From Rikenellaceae bacterium (GTDB taxonomy: Bacteria > Bacteroidota > Bacteroidia > Bacteroidales > UBA932), in contig DOVA01000034.1 of assembly GCA_003520315.1 (NCBI GenBank), forward strand, positions 1 through 6,849: a DNA stretch of 6,849 nt, written 5' to 3'. The first letter of the stretch is position 1. Every line of letters starts with the position of its first letter. The notes beneath the pieces were generated by a model that did no database searches, was not told the DNA's origin, and saw nothing but the letters and a program-made list of their open reading frames with translations. The position numbers and the translations under genes are program-made. Positions 1 through 6,849 of the stretch are shown piece by piece.

Positions 1-1535
1 GCAAGCCAAAGGGCTCCGGCTGTAAGAATTATTAAAACAAACGACCTGAAAGCGTCCGCCTTCAAAAGTGAAGCTCTGTCATGAACTAGCGCTAATCTAA
101 GTTGTTCTGGAAGTTGCGAATCGGATGGTGAAGAGAATGACCCGGCTATTGATGGCATTAATGCAACTAATAATGAAAATCCGGCAGTTATCAACAATGA
201 TATCAAAATCCCCCGCTTTACTGTTTTCTTTTCATATTCTCCTGAAAGAACCTTATCTACAGTGATAAAAGCAAGAAGTGGTATCGTAATCTGAAGAATT
301 ACAAGAATCATGGAAACTGTGCGAAACTTATTATAAAGAGGAGCATATTTAAAGAAAAGTTCTGTGAAAAACATAAAATGGGAACCCATAGAGAGAAGCA
401 CCGCAACGAGAGATACCCCGGCAATCCACCACTTAGTAGAACCTTTTAGCAAAATAAGCCCCAGAACAAACAGAAAAATAGAGATTGCACCCATATACAT
501 GGGTCCTGCTGTAAATGGTTGAGGCCCCCAGTAAAGAGGCATTTGTTTAATTATCTGATCTGCCCCTTCGTATCCTGCATCTTTTAAGATTTTATATGTT
601 TCGGAGTCTTTTGAAAGTTCACCTACTGATGATCCCCCATTATAATTTGGAATCATTAAATTTGGTAACTCTTTTGGACTGTATGACCATTGTGTGGCGT
701 AGGCGATATCAAGTCCTTTGCTTTTGTCTTCAGATTTTCCAGTAGAAAGCTCCGAACCACCTCGCATAGTAAATTTTGAATATTCATAAGTTGGCCATAG
801 ATGATTAACATTAGTCGCAATTCCCAGCGCTCCTGCAATTAAGAGATAACATGAGATTTTCAAAAACCTTGTAAAAGTATGCTCTCTTATGGATTTTACA
901 AATAAAGCTATAGCATAACCAAGAATAATAATGGCAAGATAATAAGTTATCTGAGGATGATTAGCCTTTATCTGGAAGCTTAGGGCAAATGCAAACAAAA
1001 GAGCACCCCAAAATGGCTTCTTGCCGCGATAGGCATAGGCAACAGCTGCCAAGACCCATGGCATGAAAGCAATTGCAACCATTTTAGAATTGTGCCCAAC
1101 CTGAATAATTTGAGGGTTATAGGCACAGAACGTAACAGCAATTGCTCCTATAAATGAAAGCCAAATATTAACTCCAAAGGCAAGAAACATTAGAAAAGCG
1201 CCTATCATGGAGATAATCAGATAACTTGGAGGTCTAACCCCTATAAAAAGTAAATTATAAATATATTCAGTAAAATCCCCTTCATACTGAACTGAAATAG
1301 ATGTAGCCGGCATTCCTGAAAACATGGAGTTTGTCCAAAGAGCCGGGTCTTTATCCGGATTAGCTTCATTATATTGAATTATCTCATTGGCCATTCCTCT
1401 CCAGGAAGCTATATCGGACTGATTTACAACCTTGCCACTAAAAACTTGCGGAGTAAAAAGATAAGCAATCGCTACGAAACATATTATAGCTAACACATAA
1501 GGTAGATACTGTCTGTAATTTTTCATAACATTCAT
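1..1535 (-). CDS. YfhO-type polytopic membrane protein, partial (C-terminus beyond the left edge)
   Basis: Partial gene: 511 codons are present and the frame is still open at base 1. The product is very hydrophobic, with about twelve likely membrane segments (roughly residues 11-28, 104-121, 123-139, 152-169, 174-188, 196-213, 227-242, 344-363, 368-385, 404-427, 440-462 and 496-511). A long extracytoplasmic loop follows the first helix and carries NQSDIASWRGM (38-48) and WTNSMFSGMP (67-76). VGHNSKMVAIAFMPW (146-160) is another segment typical of Bacteroidota YfhO proteins, which usually run to about 800 residues. The topology and early acidic loop resemble GT-C glycosyltransferases. In Firmicutes, YfhO is linked to glycosylation of lipoteichoic acid; Bacteroidota lack that polymer, so the substrate here is unknown. 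The ATG at 1535 overlaps the glycosyltransferase stop (ATGA), implying translational coupling; an ATG at 1526 is the alternative. Family assignment is fairly sure, function is not. Confidence 0.85.
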   Translation of the reverse strand, partial: MNVMKNYRQYLPYVLAIICFVAIAYLFTPQVFSGKVVNQSDIASWRGMANEIIQYNEANPDKDPALWTNSMFSGMPATSISVQYEGDFTEYIYNLLFIGVRPPSYLIISMIGAFLMFLAFGVNIWLSFIGAIAVTFCAYNPQIIQVGHNSKMVAIAFMPWVLAAVAYAYRGKKPFWGALLFAFALSFQIKANHPQITYYLAIIILGYAIALFVKSIREHTFTRFLKISCYLLIAGALGIATNVNHLWPTYEYSKFTMRGGSELSTGKSEDKSKGLDIAYATQWSYSPKELPNLMIPNYNGGSSVGELSKDSETYKILKDAGYEGADQIIKQMPLYWGPQPFTAGPMYMGAISIFLFVLGLILLKGSTKWWIAGVSLVAVLLSMGSHFMFFTELFFKYAPLYNKFRTVSMILVILQITIPLLAFITVDKVLSGEYEKKTVKRGILISLLITAGFSLLVALMPSIAGSFSSPSDSQLPEQLRLALVHDRASLLKADAFRSFVLIILTAGALWL

Positions 1536-2839
1536 TCTTCTATTACGTCATCGAGCAGAGAGGCCATTCGTCCACACAGCCTCTCTCTCGAATAATTATC
1601 AATTTTGCCCGAAGGTATATATATTTCTCCTTTCTTATACAGAGTATATTGATTCTCTATCCAGATCCTTGCACCTGTATAGTCATTGTAGTCAAAAAGT
1701 ACACCGGCCTCGCTCTCCTTCAAAGCAATATCCATATCGCCTCCAATAGGACCAAAACCCAGAATGGGGCGTCTTGCAGCCAGATATTCAAAGAATTTAC
1801 CGGTAAGAATACCCTTTGCTTCAGGTTCCTGTCCTCCTGCCAGTAGAAGTATCCGAGCACGCCTTTGCCATTTAATCACTTCTTCATGAGGCATATAATC
1901 CATGCTGACAAGATTTGAATCGAGAGAATTATCTAAAATGTCACTCCATACAGAGCCGTCAGTATGACCAATAATTCTAAGCAAAAGATCCTGTCCAAAT
2001 CCTTGAACTTCTTTTACCATGTCACCAAGTATGCGCCACAAAATGGATGGGTTTCGGTCTTTAACAAACAGACCAGTATAAGTAATCGTAAACTTGTCTT
2101 CTAAAGATTCATTTATTTGTGCAAAATCAGAGGCATCAAATCCATTAGTAATTACTTCGATTCTCTTAGGCTTTAGTGCAAGAAATTCCTCCTTCATAAA
2201 GTTTGTCACTACCACAACTGCATCTGCTTCCCTGATAACGCTACGCTCCATTCTTTTGTGTAACAATTTAGTTAAAAGCGTATTTTTCATGTACTTGAAT
2301 GTGTACATAGTAGTCCAGGGATCACGGAAATCAGCAATCCATTTTATTCCCGTCTTCCGAGCCAGACCTCTTGCAATCAAATGCATGGAATGAGGAGGTC
2401 CCGTACTGACAATAGCATCAACAGGATTCGTTTTCAAATATCTGGTCAGGTACTTGATAGAAGGTCTAATCCACATACATTTTGGATCTGGAACAAACAA
2501 GTTACTTCTGACAAAAAGAGAAAAAGTTTCTTTAAAGGATTTATTACTGCTCCCACCACTATCTGCAATAAAACCTGGCTTAATAGCTTCTCCTCGCCTG
2601 CCTGTAAATATCTTATAGAGGTTATAAGGCTCAAAAATTTTCCTTTTTATCACCTCTATTCCCTGAGGAATCTCAGAAAGAAGCCCTTGGTCATAAGCCA
2701 TAAACTCAGGATTTTCCGGCGTATAGACTACAGGTTCGTAACCATATCTTCTAAAATATTTTACAAACTTCAACCATCGCTGGACACCCGATCCTCCTGC
2801 AGGAGGCCAGTAGTAGGTAATAATCAACAGCTTTTTCAA
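1532..2839 (-). CDS. GT-B fold glycosyltransferase (GT4-like)
   Basis: A 435-residue soluble, cytoplasmic sugar transferase that probably moves a sugar from a nucleotide donor to an envelope glycan or lipid acceptor; the actual donor and acceptor cannot be read. The N-terminal Rossmann half begins MKKLLIITYYWPPAGGSGVQ with the glycine-rich acceptor-side loop (14-18), then STGPPHS (145-151) and ADFRDPW (169-175). The link to the C-terminal half is near VITNGFD (229-235), followed by ITYTGLF (252-258) and the nucleotide-binding region with TGKFFEYLAARRPI (346-359). No signal peptide or membrane segment is visible. Length fits the family. No ATG lies in frame before codon 43, which is inside the first domain, so a TTG start is needed. 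TTG at 2839 gives the usual MKKLLIITYYWPP beginning and sits one base after the hydrolase stop; TTG at 2851 would add four residues and overlap it. Its stop overlaps the next start. Confidence 0.88.
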   Translation of the reverse strand: MKKLLIITYYWPPAGGSGVQRWLKFVKYFRRYGYEPVVYTPENPEFMAYDQGLLSEIPQGIEVIKRKIFEPYNLYKIFTGRRGEAIKPGFIADSGGSSNKSFKETFSLFVRSNLFVPDPKCMWIRPSIKYLTRYLKTNPVDAIVSTGPPHSMHLIARGLARKTGIKWIADFRDPWTTMYTFKYMKNTLLTKLLHKRMERSVIREADAVVVVTNFMKEEFLALKPKRIEVITNGFDASDFAQINESLEDKFTITYTGLFVKDRNPSILWRILGDMVKEVQGFGQDLLLRIIGHTDGSVWSDILDNSLDSNLVSMDYMPHEEVIKWQRRARILLLAGGQEPEAKGILTGKFFEYLAARRPILGFGPIGGDMDIALKESEAGVLFDYNDYTGARIWIENQYTLYKKGEIYIPSGKIDNYSRERLCGRMASLLDDVIEE

Positions 2840-2840
2840 T

Positions 2841-3992
2841 CTACTTTGCAATAAATATGTTATACAAAGCTCTTAATACCTCACCTTGGATAACTGTAAA
2901 ACCATCCTTGTAGACAGGAGGGCAACCATTTGTCATCATTACTATTCCAAATCGCTTATCAGGATTAAAAAACATTGCACTATAGACTCCATATGCCGAA
3001 CCTGTGTTCCCTGTCATAACCTCCCCGGGAATCAAGTTTGTGACTTTTTCAAGAGCCATACAATACTCAGTAAAATCGTCTACCTTTACCACAGGCGTCT
3101 GCATCATTCTTGAACTTTTCTCGGACATAACCCTCACTTTACCATATTTACCGTAATTCATATGCATTATCATATAACGTGCAAGATCCTGTGCAGATAT
3201 TTTAATTCCTCCTGTTGGAGAAAAAATGGGAGTACTGTAGCCAAAAACATAGTTGTTTTTAATTTCCTCTCCTTTGCTCATATACGCCTCAGGTCTTGCT
3301 CCCCATACGCCATTATCATCATTGCCATATAAAGTCACAAACTTTGAAGCATCAAGAGAATCAACATTATAATCTGCATATAGGCCCAAAGGCTTTATTA
3401 CGCTGTTTCTTACATAATCATCAAATCTCTTCCCGGACACTCTTTCAACAATAGTGCCGATAATGTTAAATCCGAGATTACAGTAGTCATATGCTGTTCC
3501 GGGTGCATAATCATGATATGCTTCTCCGTACTTTTCATTCTTTTCGGGATTGACTACATCAAGCGTAAAATAGCCTGCTGCATCCCGAAGACTTGACGTA
3601 TGTGAAAGAAGCATCTTAAGAGTAATAGGAATATCGGGAAATTTTGGATTACGGACTTTAAAACCTATAAGTTCACTTACATCCTGATTGATGTCCACCA
3701 GTCCTTTGTCTACCAGAGTCATCAAAGCAGTTGTGGTAAAAGATTTGGAAATTGATGCTATTCTGAAAAGATCATCCTTCTTAAGATCAACATCGTTTTC
3801 AATATTTTTCTTACCAAAAGACCCGACATATACTATTTTACCACCTTTGACGACTGCCACGGCGAGACCTACAGCTTTGTTTTCTTTCATTATTTGTTGC
3901 AGTTGAGTGGCTGCCAAATTTTCTTTTATATCTTTTCCAAAAGCAACTGAAGAGATAGCCAAAGTGATTAAAATCGACGAAATTATTTTCAT
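2841..3992 (-). CDS. Exported serine hydrolase, class C beta-lactamase/PBP-like family
   Basis: A 383-residue protein of the beta-lactamase-related serine hydrolase family (Pfam PF00144 type), whose members include class C beta-lactamases, D-aminopeptidases, DD-peptidases and esterases. The N-terminus MKIISSILITLAISSVAFG looks like a Sec signal peptide cleaved near residue 19, so it should act in the periplasm or at the outer surface; there is no lipobox cysteine. Visible motifs are S80-I-S-K83 (nucleophile and general base), HTSSL (131-135), the Y170-C-N172 motif, SPTGGIKISAQDLARYM (258-274), and a third active-site strand with G328-N-T-G-S332 where relatives more often have H/K-T-G or HxG. 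Substrate cannot be deduced, and true beta-lactamase activity is not implied. The chosen ATG starts directly at the signal peptide; an in-frame TTG at 4022 would add ten residues before it and is unlikely. It is the first gene of the leftward cluster, one base before the glycosyltransferase start. Confidence 0.9.
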   Translation of the reverse strand: MKIISSILITLAISSVAFGKDIKENLAATQLQQIMKENKAVGLAVAVVKGGKIVYVGSFGKKNIENDVDLKKDDLFRIASISKSFTTTALMTLVDKGLVDINQDVSELIGFKVRNPKFPDIPITLKMLLSHTSSLRDAAGYFTLDVVNPEKNEKYGEAYHDYAPGTAYDYCNLGFNIIGTIVERVSGKRFDDYVRNSVIKPLGLYADYNVDSLDASKFVTLYGNDDNGVWGARPEAYMSKGEEIKNNYVFGYSTPIFSPTGGIKISAQDLARYMIMHMNYGKYGKVRVMSEKSSRMMQTPVVKVDDFTEYCMALEKVTNLIPGEVMTGNTGSAYGVYSAMFFNPDKRFGIVMMTNGCPPVYKDGFTVIQGEVLRALYNIFIAK

Positions 3993-4019
3993 ACATTGTT
4001 TTTTTAGAGGGGAATAATA

Positions 4020-4027
4020 CAAAGATA
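4020..4027 (-). promoter_or_regulatory. Candidate -7 box for the hydrolase-glycosyltransferase-YfhO cluster
   Basis: Read on the minus strand the bases are TATCTTTG, an exact match to the Bacteroidota primary sigma factor -7 consensus TAnnTTTG. It lies 27 bases before the hydrolase ATG, leaving room for a leader of roughly 20-25 bases. At the usual 19-21 base spacing there is no good TTTG -33 element; the nearest sequence is TTCA (4050-4047), inside the first codons of mutS. In such AT-rich DNA a chance match is possible. Confidence 0.45.
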
Positions 4028-4032
4028 ATATC

Positions 4033-4040
4033 TATTTTTG
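4033..4040 (+). promoter_or_regulatory. Candidate -7 box for mutS
   Basis: The bases TATTTTTG match the Bacteroidota -7 consensus TAnnTTTG exactly. The box ends only five bases before the mutS ATG at 4046, so a transcript starting at the expected distance would have almost no 5' leader. No TTTG -33 element is present at 19-21 bases upstream (4008-4013 reads AGGGGA or similar). Either mutS has a nearly leaderless message, or the real promoter lies farther upstream inside the hydrolase gene and this match is accidental. Confidence 0.35.
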
Positions 4041-4045
4041 TAAAG

Positions 4046-6628
4046 ATGAACGAGGATAAAAAAATAGCAGAGACCCCCTTAATGAAGCAATACTTTTCCG
4101 GGAAATCAAAGTATCCGGAGGCAATTCTTCTATTCAGAGTAGGTGATTTTTACGAAACATATGGTGAAGACGCCATTGTTGCTTCCAAGATTCTTGGCAT
4201 TATCCTTACCAGAAGAGCGAACGGGTCTGCAAAGCACGTTGAGATGGCAGGATTTCCTTACCATGCTATTGATACTTATCTCCCTAAACTTGTTAGAGCA
4301 GGTTACAAAGTGGCAATCTGCGATCAGCTTGAAGACCCAAAACTAGCTAAGAAAATTGTCAAACGTGGGATAACTGAGCTCGTCACTCCTGGAGTAGTGT
4401 ATAACGAACAATTGCTTACAAACAAAGAGAACAATTACCTTGCAGCTATATATTTCGAAGGAGACAAAGCCGGAGTAGCATTCTTAGATATCTCTACAGG
4501 TAGTTTTAAAGTATCTTCCGGTGATCTTCAATATATTGAGCTTCTTCTAAATAGTTTTGCACCTAAGGAGATATTGCTCCAAAAGAGTTACAAAAAAGGA
4601 TTTGAAGAACGCTTTGGTAGAGATATCTATATTTCAACAATGGATGAATGGGCTTTTGTCACTGATTCTGCAAGAGAAAAATTGCAGACTCATTTCGGAG
4701 TTACTACTCTCAAAGGGTTTGGAATAGATCAGTATCCACTCGCAATTACTGCTGCCGGGGCTATACTTTATTACCTTGAACTAACACAGCACGAAGGAAT
4801 AGGTCATATCTGCTCAATTTCAAGAATTGACGAAGGAGATTTCGTTTGGATTGACCGTTTTACATTCCGAAATCTAGAAGTATTCAAAAGTGCTTCTGAA
4901 AACGGGTCTTCCTTAACAGAGGTTATTGACAGGACTTCTTCGCCTATGGGAGCAAGGTTGCTTAGAAACTGGCTTGCGATGCCTGTGAAAAATGTTCCTG
5001 AGATAGAACACAGACAAAATATAGTTGAAAAATTTCTCTCTGACCATGAAATGAGAGACAGAGTAAGACAGTTGTTAAAAGAGATTGGCGATCAGGAACG
5101 AATTATTTCAAGAGCAGCAGCCGGTAAAATAACACCAAGAGAAGTTGTACAGCTTAGAAGAGGATTAGAAAACACCAAGCCTATAAAAGATATTCTTAAT
5201 TCTTCAGGTTTAAAGGAACTTACTGATATCTCTTTGGAGGTTGATCCATGTGACGAACTACTGGACAGACTTACCAGAGAACTGATTGAAGATCCCGCCA
5301 GCCAACTCGGCAAAGGTGATGTTATTGCCAATGGAATAAGCCAGGAACTCGATTCTTTGAGAAAGATTGTCCGCCATGGAAAAGAGATTCTTGATAATAT
5401 TCAGGCTAGAGAGATTGAAAAGACGGGAATTTCATCGCTTAAGGTCAGTTACAACAACGTATTTGGTTACTATCTTGAAGTTCGCAACACTCACAAAGAA
5501 AAAGTCCCAAACGACTGGATAAGAAAACAGACTCTTGTCAATGCGGAAAGATATATTACGCAGGAGCTCAAAGAATATGAAGAAAAAATAATGGGAGCAG
5601 AAGAGAAAATTATAAATCTCGAAACCAGTCTTTTTTTTGAAATTATCTCTGCTATTCGAAAAAATATCGCAACAATGCAAAAAAATGATGCATTATTGTC
5701 AAAAATTGATCTTCTTGCCAGCTTTGCCGAACTTGCGCATTCCAACAATTATAAAAGACCCTTAGTTAATCTTGAAGATAAAATAATAATTCAAAAAGGA
5801 CGTCATCCTGTTATAGAAACAATTATGGCCCCTGGAGAAGAGTATATACCAAATGATCTCTATCTCGACAATTCTACTCAGCAGATAATGATTCTAACGG
5901 GGCCGAACATGTCCGGAAAGAGTGCACTTCTAAGACAGACTGCCTTAATAGTTCTTCTTGCACAAATTGGTTCATTTGTACCTGCCGAATCAGCCACGAT
6001 CGGTATGATTGACAAAATTTTCACAAGAGTTGGAGCAACAGACAATATTTCGCGGGGTGAGTCAACTTTTATGATTGAAATGCTTGAAACAGCAACCATT
6101 CTTCATAATCTTTCCAACCGCTCTCTTGTACTGCTCGACGAAATAGGCAGGGGTACAAGCACATATGATGGAATGTCCATAGCTCGTGCAATAATAGAAT
6201 ACATCCACGAACATAAAGAATTCCGCGCAAAAACAATATTTGCTACTCATTACCATGAGTTGAATGATCTTGAAAATATGTTTGAAAGAGTTAAAAACTA
6301 TCATATTTCAGTAAAAGAGGTTGAAAACAGGGTAGTTTTTTTAAGAAAATTACTTCCTGGAGGCGTAGCCCACAGCTTCGGCATACATGTTGCCAGAATG
6401 GCAGGTATGCCTCAAGAGGTAGTCAAAAGAGCTGAGAGAATCCTTAAACAGCTGGAAAACAAGAAAGAAAAGAAAGATGACGCAATTCAACTTTCACTGT
6501 TTCAACTGGAAGAAGACCCACTTCTTACAAGTATACGAGATGAGCTTAAAGAGATAGACATAAATAAAATTTCGCCTCTCGAAGCATTTGATATATTACG
6601 GACACTTAAACAAAAGGCAGGTTTATAA
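4046..6628 (+). CDS. mutS: DNA mismatch repair protein MutS
   Basis: Complete 860-residue MutS, the ATPase that binds base mismatches and small loops and recruits MutL. Domain I carries the mismatch-reading F35-Y-E37 motif in LLFRVGDFYETYGEDA and the conserved VEMAGFPYHA (65-74). The connector, core/lever and clamp domains follow (about 125-560; the clamp/core hallmark SYNNVFGYYLEV is at 468-479). The ATPase has Walker A GPNMSGKS (619-626), the composite-site signature DNISRGESTFMIEM (666-679), Walker B LVLLDE (694-699) with GRGTSTYDGMS, and the switch FATHYHEL (732-739). QLSLF (815-819) is a beta-clamp-binding motif, and the end (INKISPLEAFDILRTLKQ) matches the C-terminal helix-turn-helix multimerisation domain. 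Nothing is truncated. The start is supported by ETPLMKQYF, which sits at residues 9-17, as in other MutS. No Shine-Dalgarno site is visible. Length and motifs mark it as MutS1, not MutS2. Confidence 0.98.
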   Translation: MNEDKKIAETPLMKQYFSGKSKYPEAILLFRVGDFYETYGEDAIVASKILGIILTRRANGSAKHVEMAGFPYHAIDTYLPKLVRAGYKVAICDQLEDPKLAKKIVKRGITELVTPGVVYNEQLLTNKENNYLAAIYFEGDKAGVAFLDISTGSFKVSSGDLQYIELLLNSFAPKEILLQKSYKKGFEERFGRDIYISTMDEWAFVTDSAREKLQTHFGVTTLKGFGIDQYPLAITAAGAILYYLELTQHEGIGHICSISRIDEGDFVWIDRFTFRNLEVFKSASENGSSLTEVIDRTSSPMGARLLRNWLAMPVKNVPEIEHRQNIVEKFLSDHEMRDRVRQLLKEIGDQERIISRAAAGKITPREVVQLRRGLENTKPIKDILNSSGLKELTDISLEVDPCDELLDRLTRELIEDPASQLGKGDVIANGISQELDSLRKIVRHGKEILDNIQAREIEKTGISSLKVSYNNVFGYYLEVRNTHKEKVPNDWIRKQTLVNAERYITQELKEYEEKIMGAEEKIINLETSLFFEIISAIRKNIATMQKNDALLSKIDLLASFAELAHSNNYKRPLVNLEDKIIIQKGRHPVIETIMAPGEEYIPNDLYLDNSTQQIMILTGPNMSGKSALLRQTALIVLLAQIGSFVPAESATIGMIDKIFTRVGATDNISRGESTFMIEMLETATILHNLSNRSLVLLDEIGRGTSTYDGMSIARAIIEYIHEHKEFRAKTIFATHYHELNDLENMFERVKNYHISVKEVENRVVFLRKLLPGGVAHSFGIHVARMAGMPQEVVKRAERILKQLENKKEKKDDAIQLSLFQLEEDPLLTSIRDELKEIDINKISPLEAFDILRTLKQKAGL

Positions 6629-6646
6629 TTAAAGTCAGAAAGAAAA

Positions 6647-6849
6647 ATGATAAAGTTATACAGACAGATAACAATAATCTCTAAGTTGATTTATGAGAGC
6701 ATTCTCTTTGCATACAGTTCTCTTAAGGGAGATAAATTTCGCACATTTCTTTCTCTGTTTGGAGTAAGTATTGGCATTCTTTCTATTGTTACTGTCTTTA
6801 CAGCCACTGATGCACTTAGAAACAACGTTGCCACTGTATTGAACAGTTT
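6647..6849 (+). CDS. ABC transporter permease, MacB/FtsX type, N-terminal fragment
   Basis: The ATG at 6647 opens a frame of 67 codons that continues past the right edge. The fragment begins with an amphipathic cytoplasmic stretch, then LKGDKFRTFLSLFGVSIGI (26-44) leading into the first membrane helix (about 34-54). This RTxLSxLGVxIGI pattern is the typical N-terminus of MacB-like permeases (MacB_PCD plus FtsX domains), usually about 400 residues with four membrane helices and a large periplasmic domain, working with a separate ATPase. Bacteroidota carry many paralogues, some linked to antimicrobial peptide or lipoprotein export, so the substrate is open. It follows mutS by 18 bp without a terminator, so it may be cotranscribed. 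The upstream stretch AGAAAGAAAA is A-rich and has no strong Shine-Dalgarno site, as is common in Bacteroidota. Confidence 0.85.
   Translation, partial: MIKLYRQITIISKLIYESILFAYSSLKGDKFRTFLSLFGVSIGILSIVTVFTATDALRNNVATVLNS

Larger units (their letters stand above)
3993..4045. promoter_or_regulatory. Divergent intergenic control region between hydrolase cluster and mutS
   Basis: This 53-bp gap is the only space from which both the leftward cluster and mutS can be transcribed without a promoter inside a coding region. It is strongly AT-rich. It holds two facing-away TAnnTTTG boxes, one per strand, five bases apart, which together form an imperfect palindrome (CAAAGATA...TATTTTTG, 4020-4040, seven of eight arm positions paired). 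A T7 run at 3999-4005 lies just before the hydrolase start. Any operator here would necessarily affect both directions, but no known binding site was recognised. Confidence 0.5.

Noticed and set aside
656..838. 60-codon open frame on the minus strand inside the YfhO-type gene
   Set aside because: It is out of frame within a continuous 511-codon membrane protein frame on the same strand that has clear family motifs.
2094..2393. 99-codon open frame on the plus strand, also opposite the glycosyltransferase
   Set aside because: It is a shadow of the minus-strand coding frame, with no motif or start signal of its own.
2381..2854. 157-codon open frame on the plus strand opposite the glycosyltransferase
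   Set aside because: It lies wholly antisense to a well-supported gene, its translation is rich in Ser, Arg and Asn without a recognisable domain, and no promoter or ribosome binding site precedes it.
3993..4022. N-terminal extension of the serine hydrolase from a TTG at 4022
   Set aside because: It would put ten residues, including charged ones, ahead of a clean signal peptide that begins at the ATG at 3992, and it would overlap the candidate -7 box.
5432..5748. Two overlapping minus-strand open frames opposite mutS
   Set aside because: Both are antisense to the conserved MutS core/clamp coding sequence; their hydrophobic and Phe-rich look comes from the reversed Lys/Glu codons of mutS.
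6629..6646. Possible terminator after mutS
   Set aside because: The 18-base gap has no inverted repeat followed by a T run, so there is no support for a terminator.

Overview
The window reads as an ordinary chromosomal segment of a low-GC Bacteroidota bacterium, most likely of the order Bacteroidales. The case rests on the kinds of proteins encoded (a YfhO-type membrane protein, a MutS with a QLSLF clamp motif, a MacB-type permease with the start FRTFLSLFGVSIGI), the lack of clear Shine-Dalgarno sites, A-rich stretches before the starts, and two TAnnTTTG boxes like the Bacteroidota -7 promoter element. Genus and species cannot be read from the sequence alone.

Layout: two transcription units diverge from a 53-bp intergenic gap (3993-4045). 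Leftward (minus strand) runs a tightly packed cluster of three genes: an exported serine hydrolase of the class C beta-lactamase/penicillin-binding-protein fold (2841-3992), a GT-B glycosyltransferase (1532-2839, TTG start, one base after the hydrolase) and a large YfhO-type polytopic membrane protein (from 1535 off the left edge, overlapping the glycosyltransferase stop by ATGA). Rightward (plus strand) runs a complete mutS (4046-6628), followed after 18 bp by the first 67 codons of an ABC transporter permease (from 6647 off the right edge).

How the genes may work together: the leftward three look like one operon. A cytoplasmic sugar transferase, a probable GT-C-fold membrane protein and an exported hydrolase together suggest envelope glycan or glycolipid synthesis or modification, but the substrate cannot be named. 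MutS acts in DNA mismatch repair and has every expected catalytic motif. The permease probably shares the mutS transcript only because of its position. No RNA gene, mobile element, CRISPR array, prophage or clear intrinsic terminator was seen, and there is no gene-free stretch above 300 bases. Nothing in the window amounts to an obviously new system. The points most worth a second look are the back-to-back promoter boxes, the short predicted leader of mutS, the non-ATG start of the glycosyltransferase, and the unassigned role of the three-gene envelope cluster.
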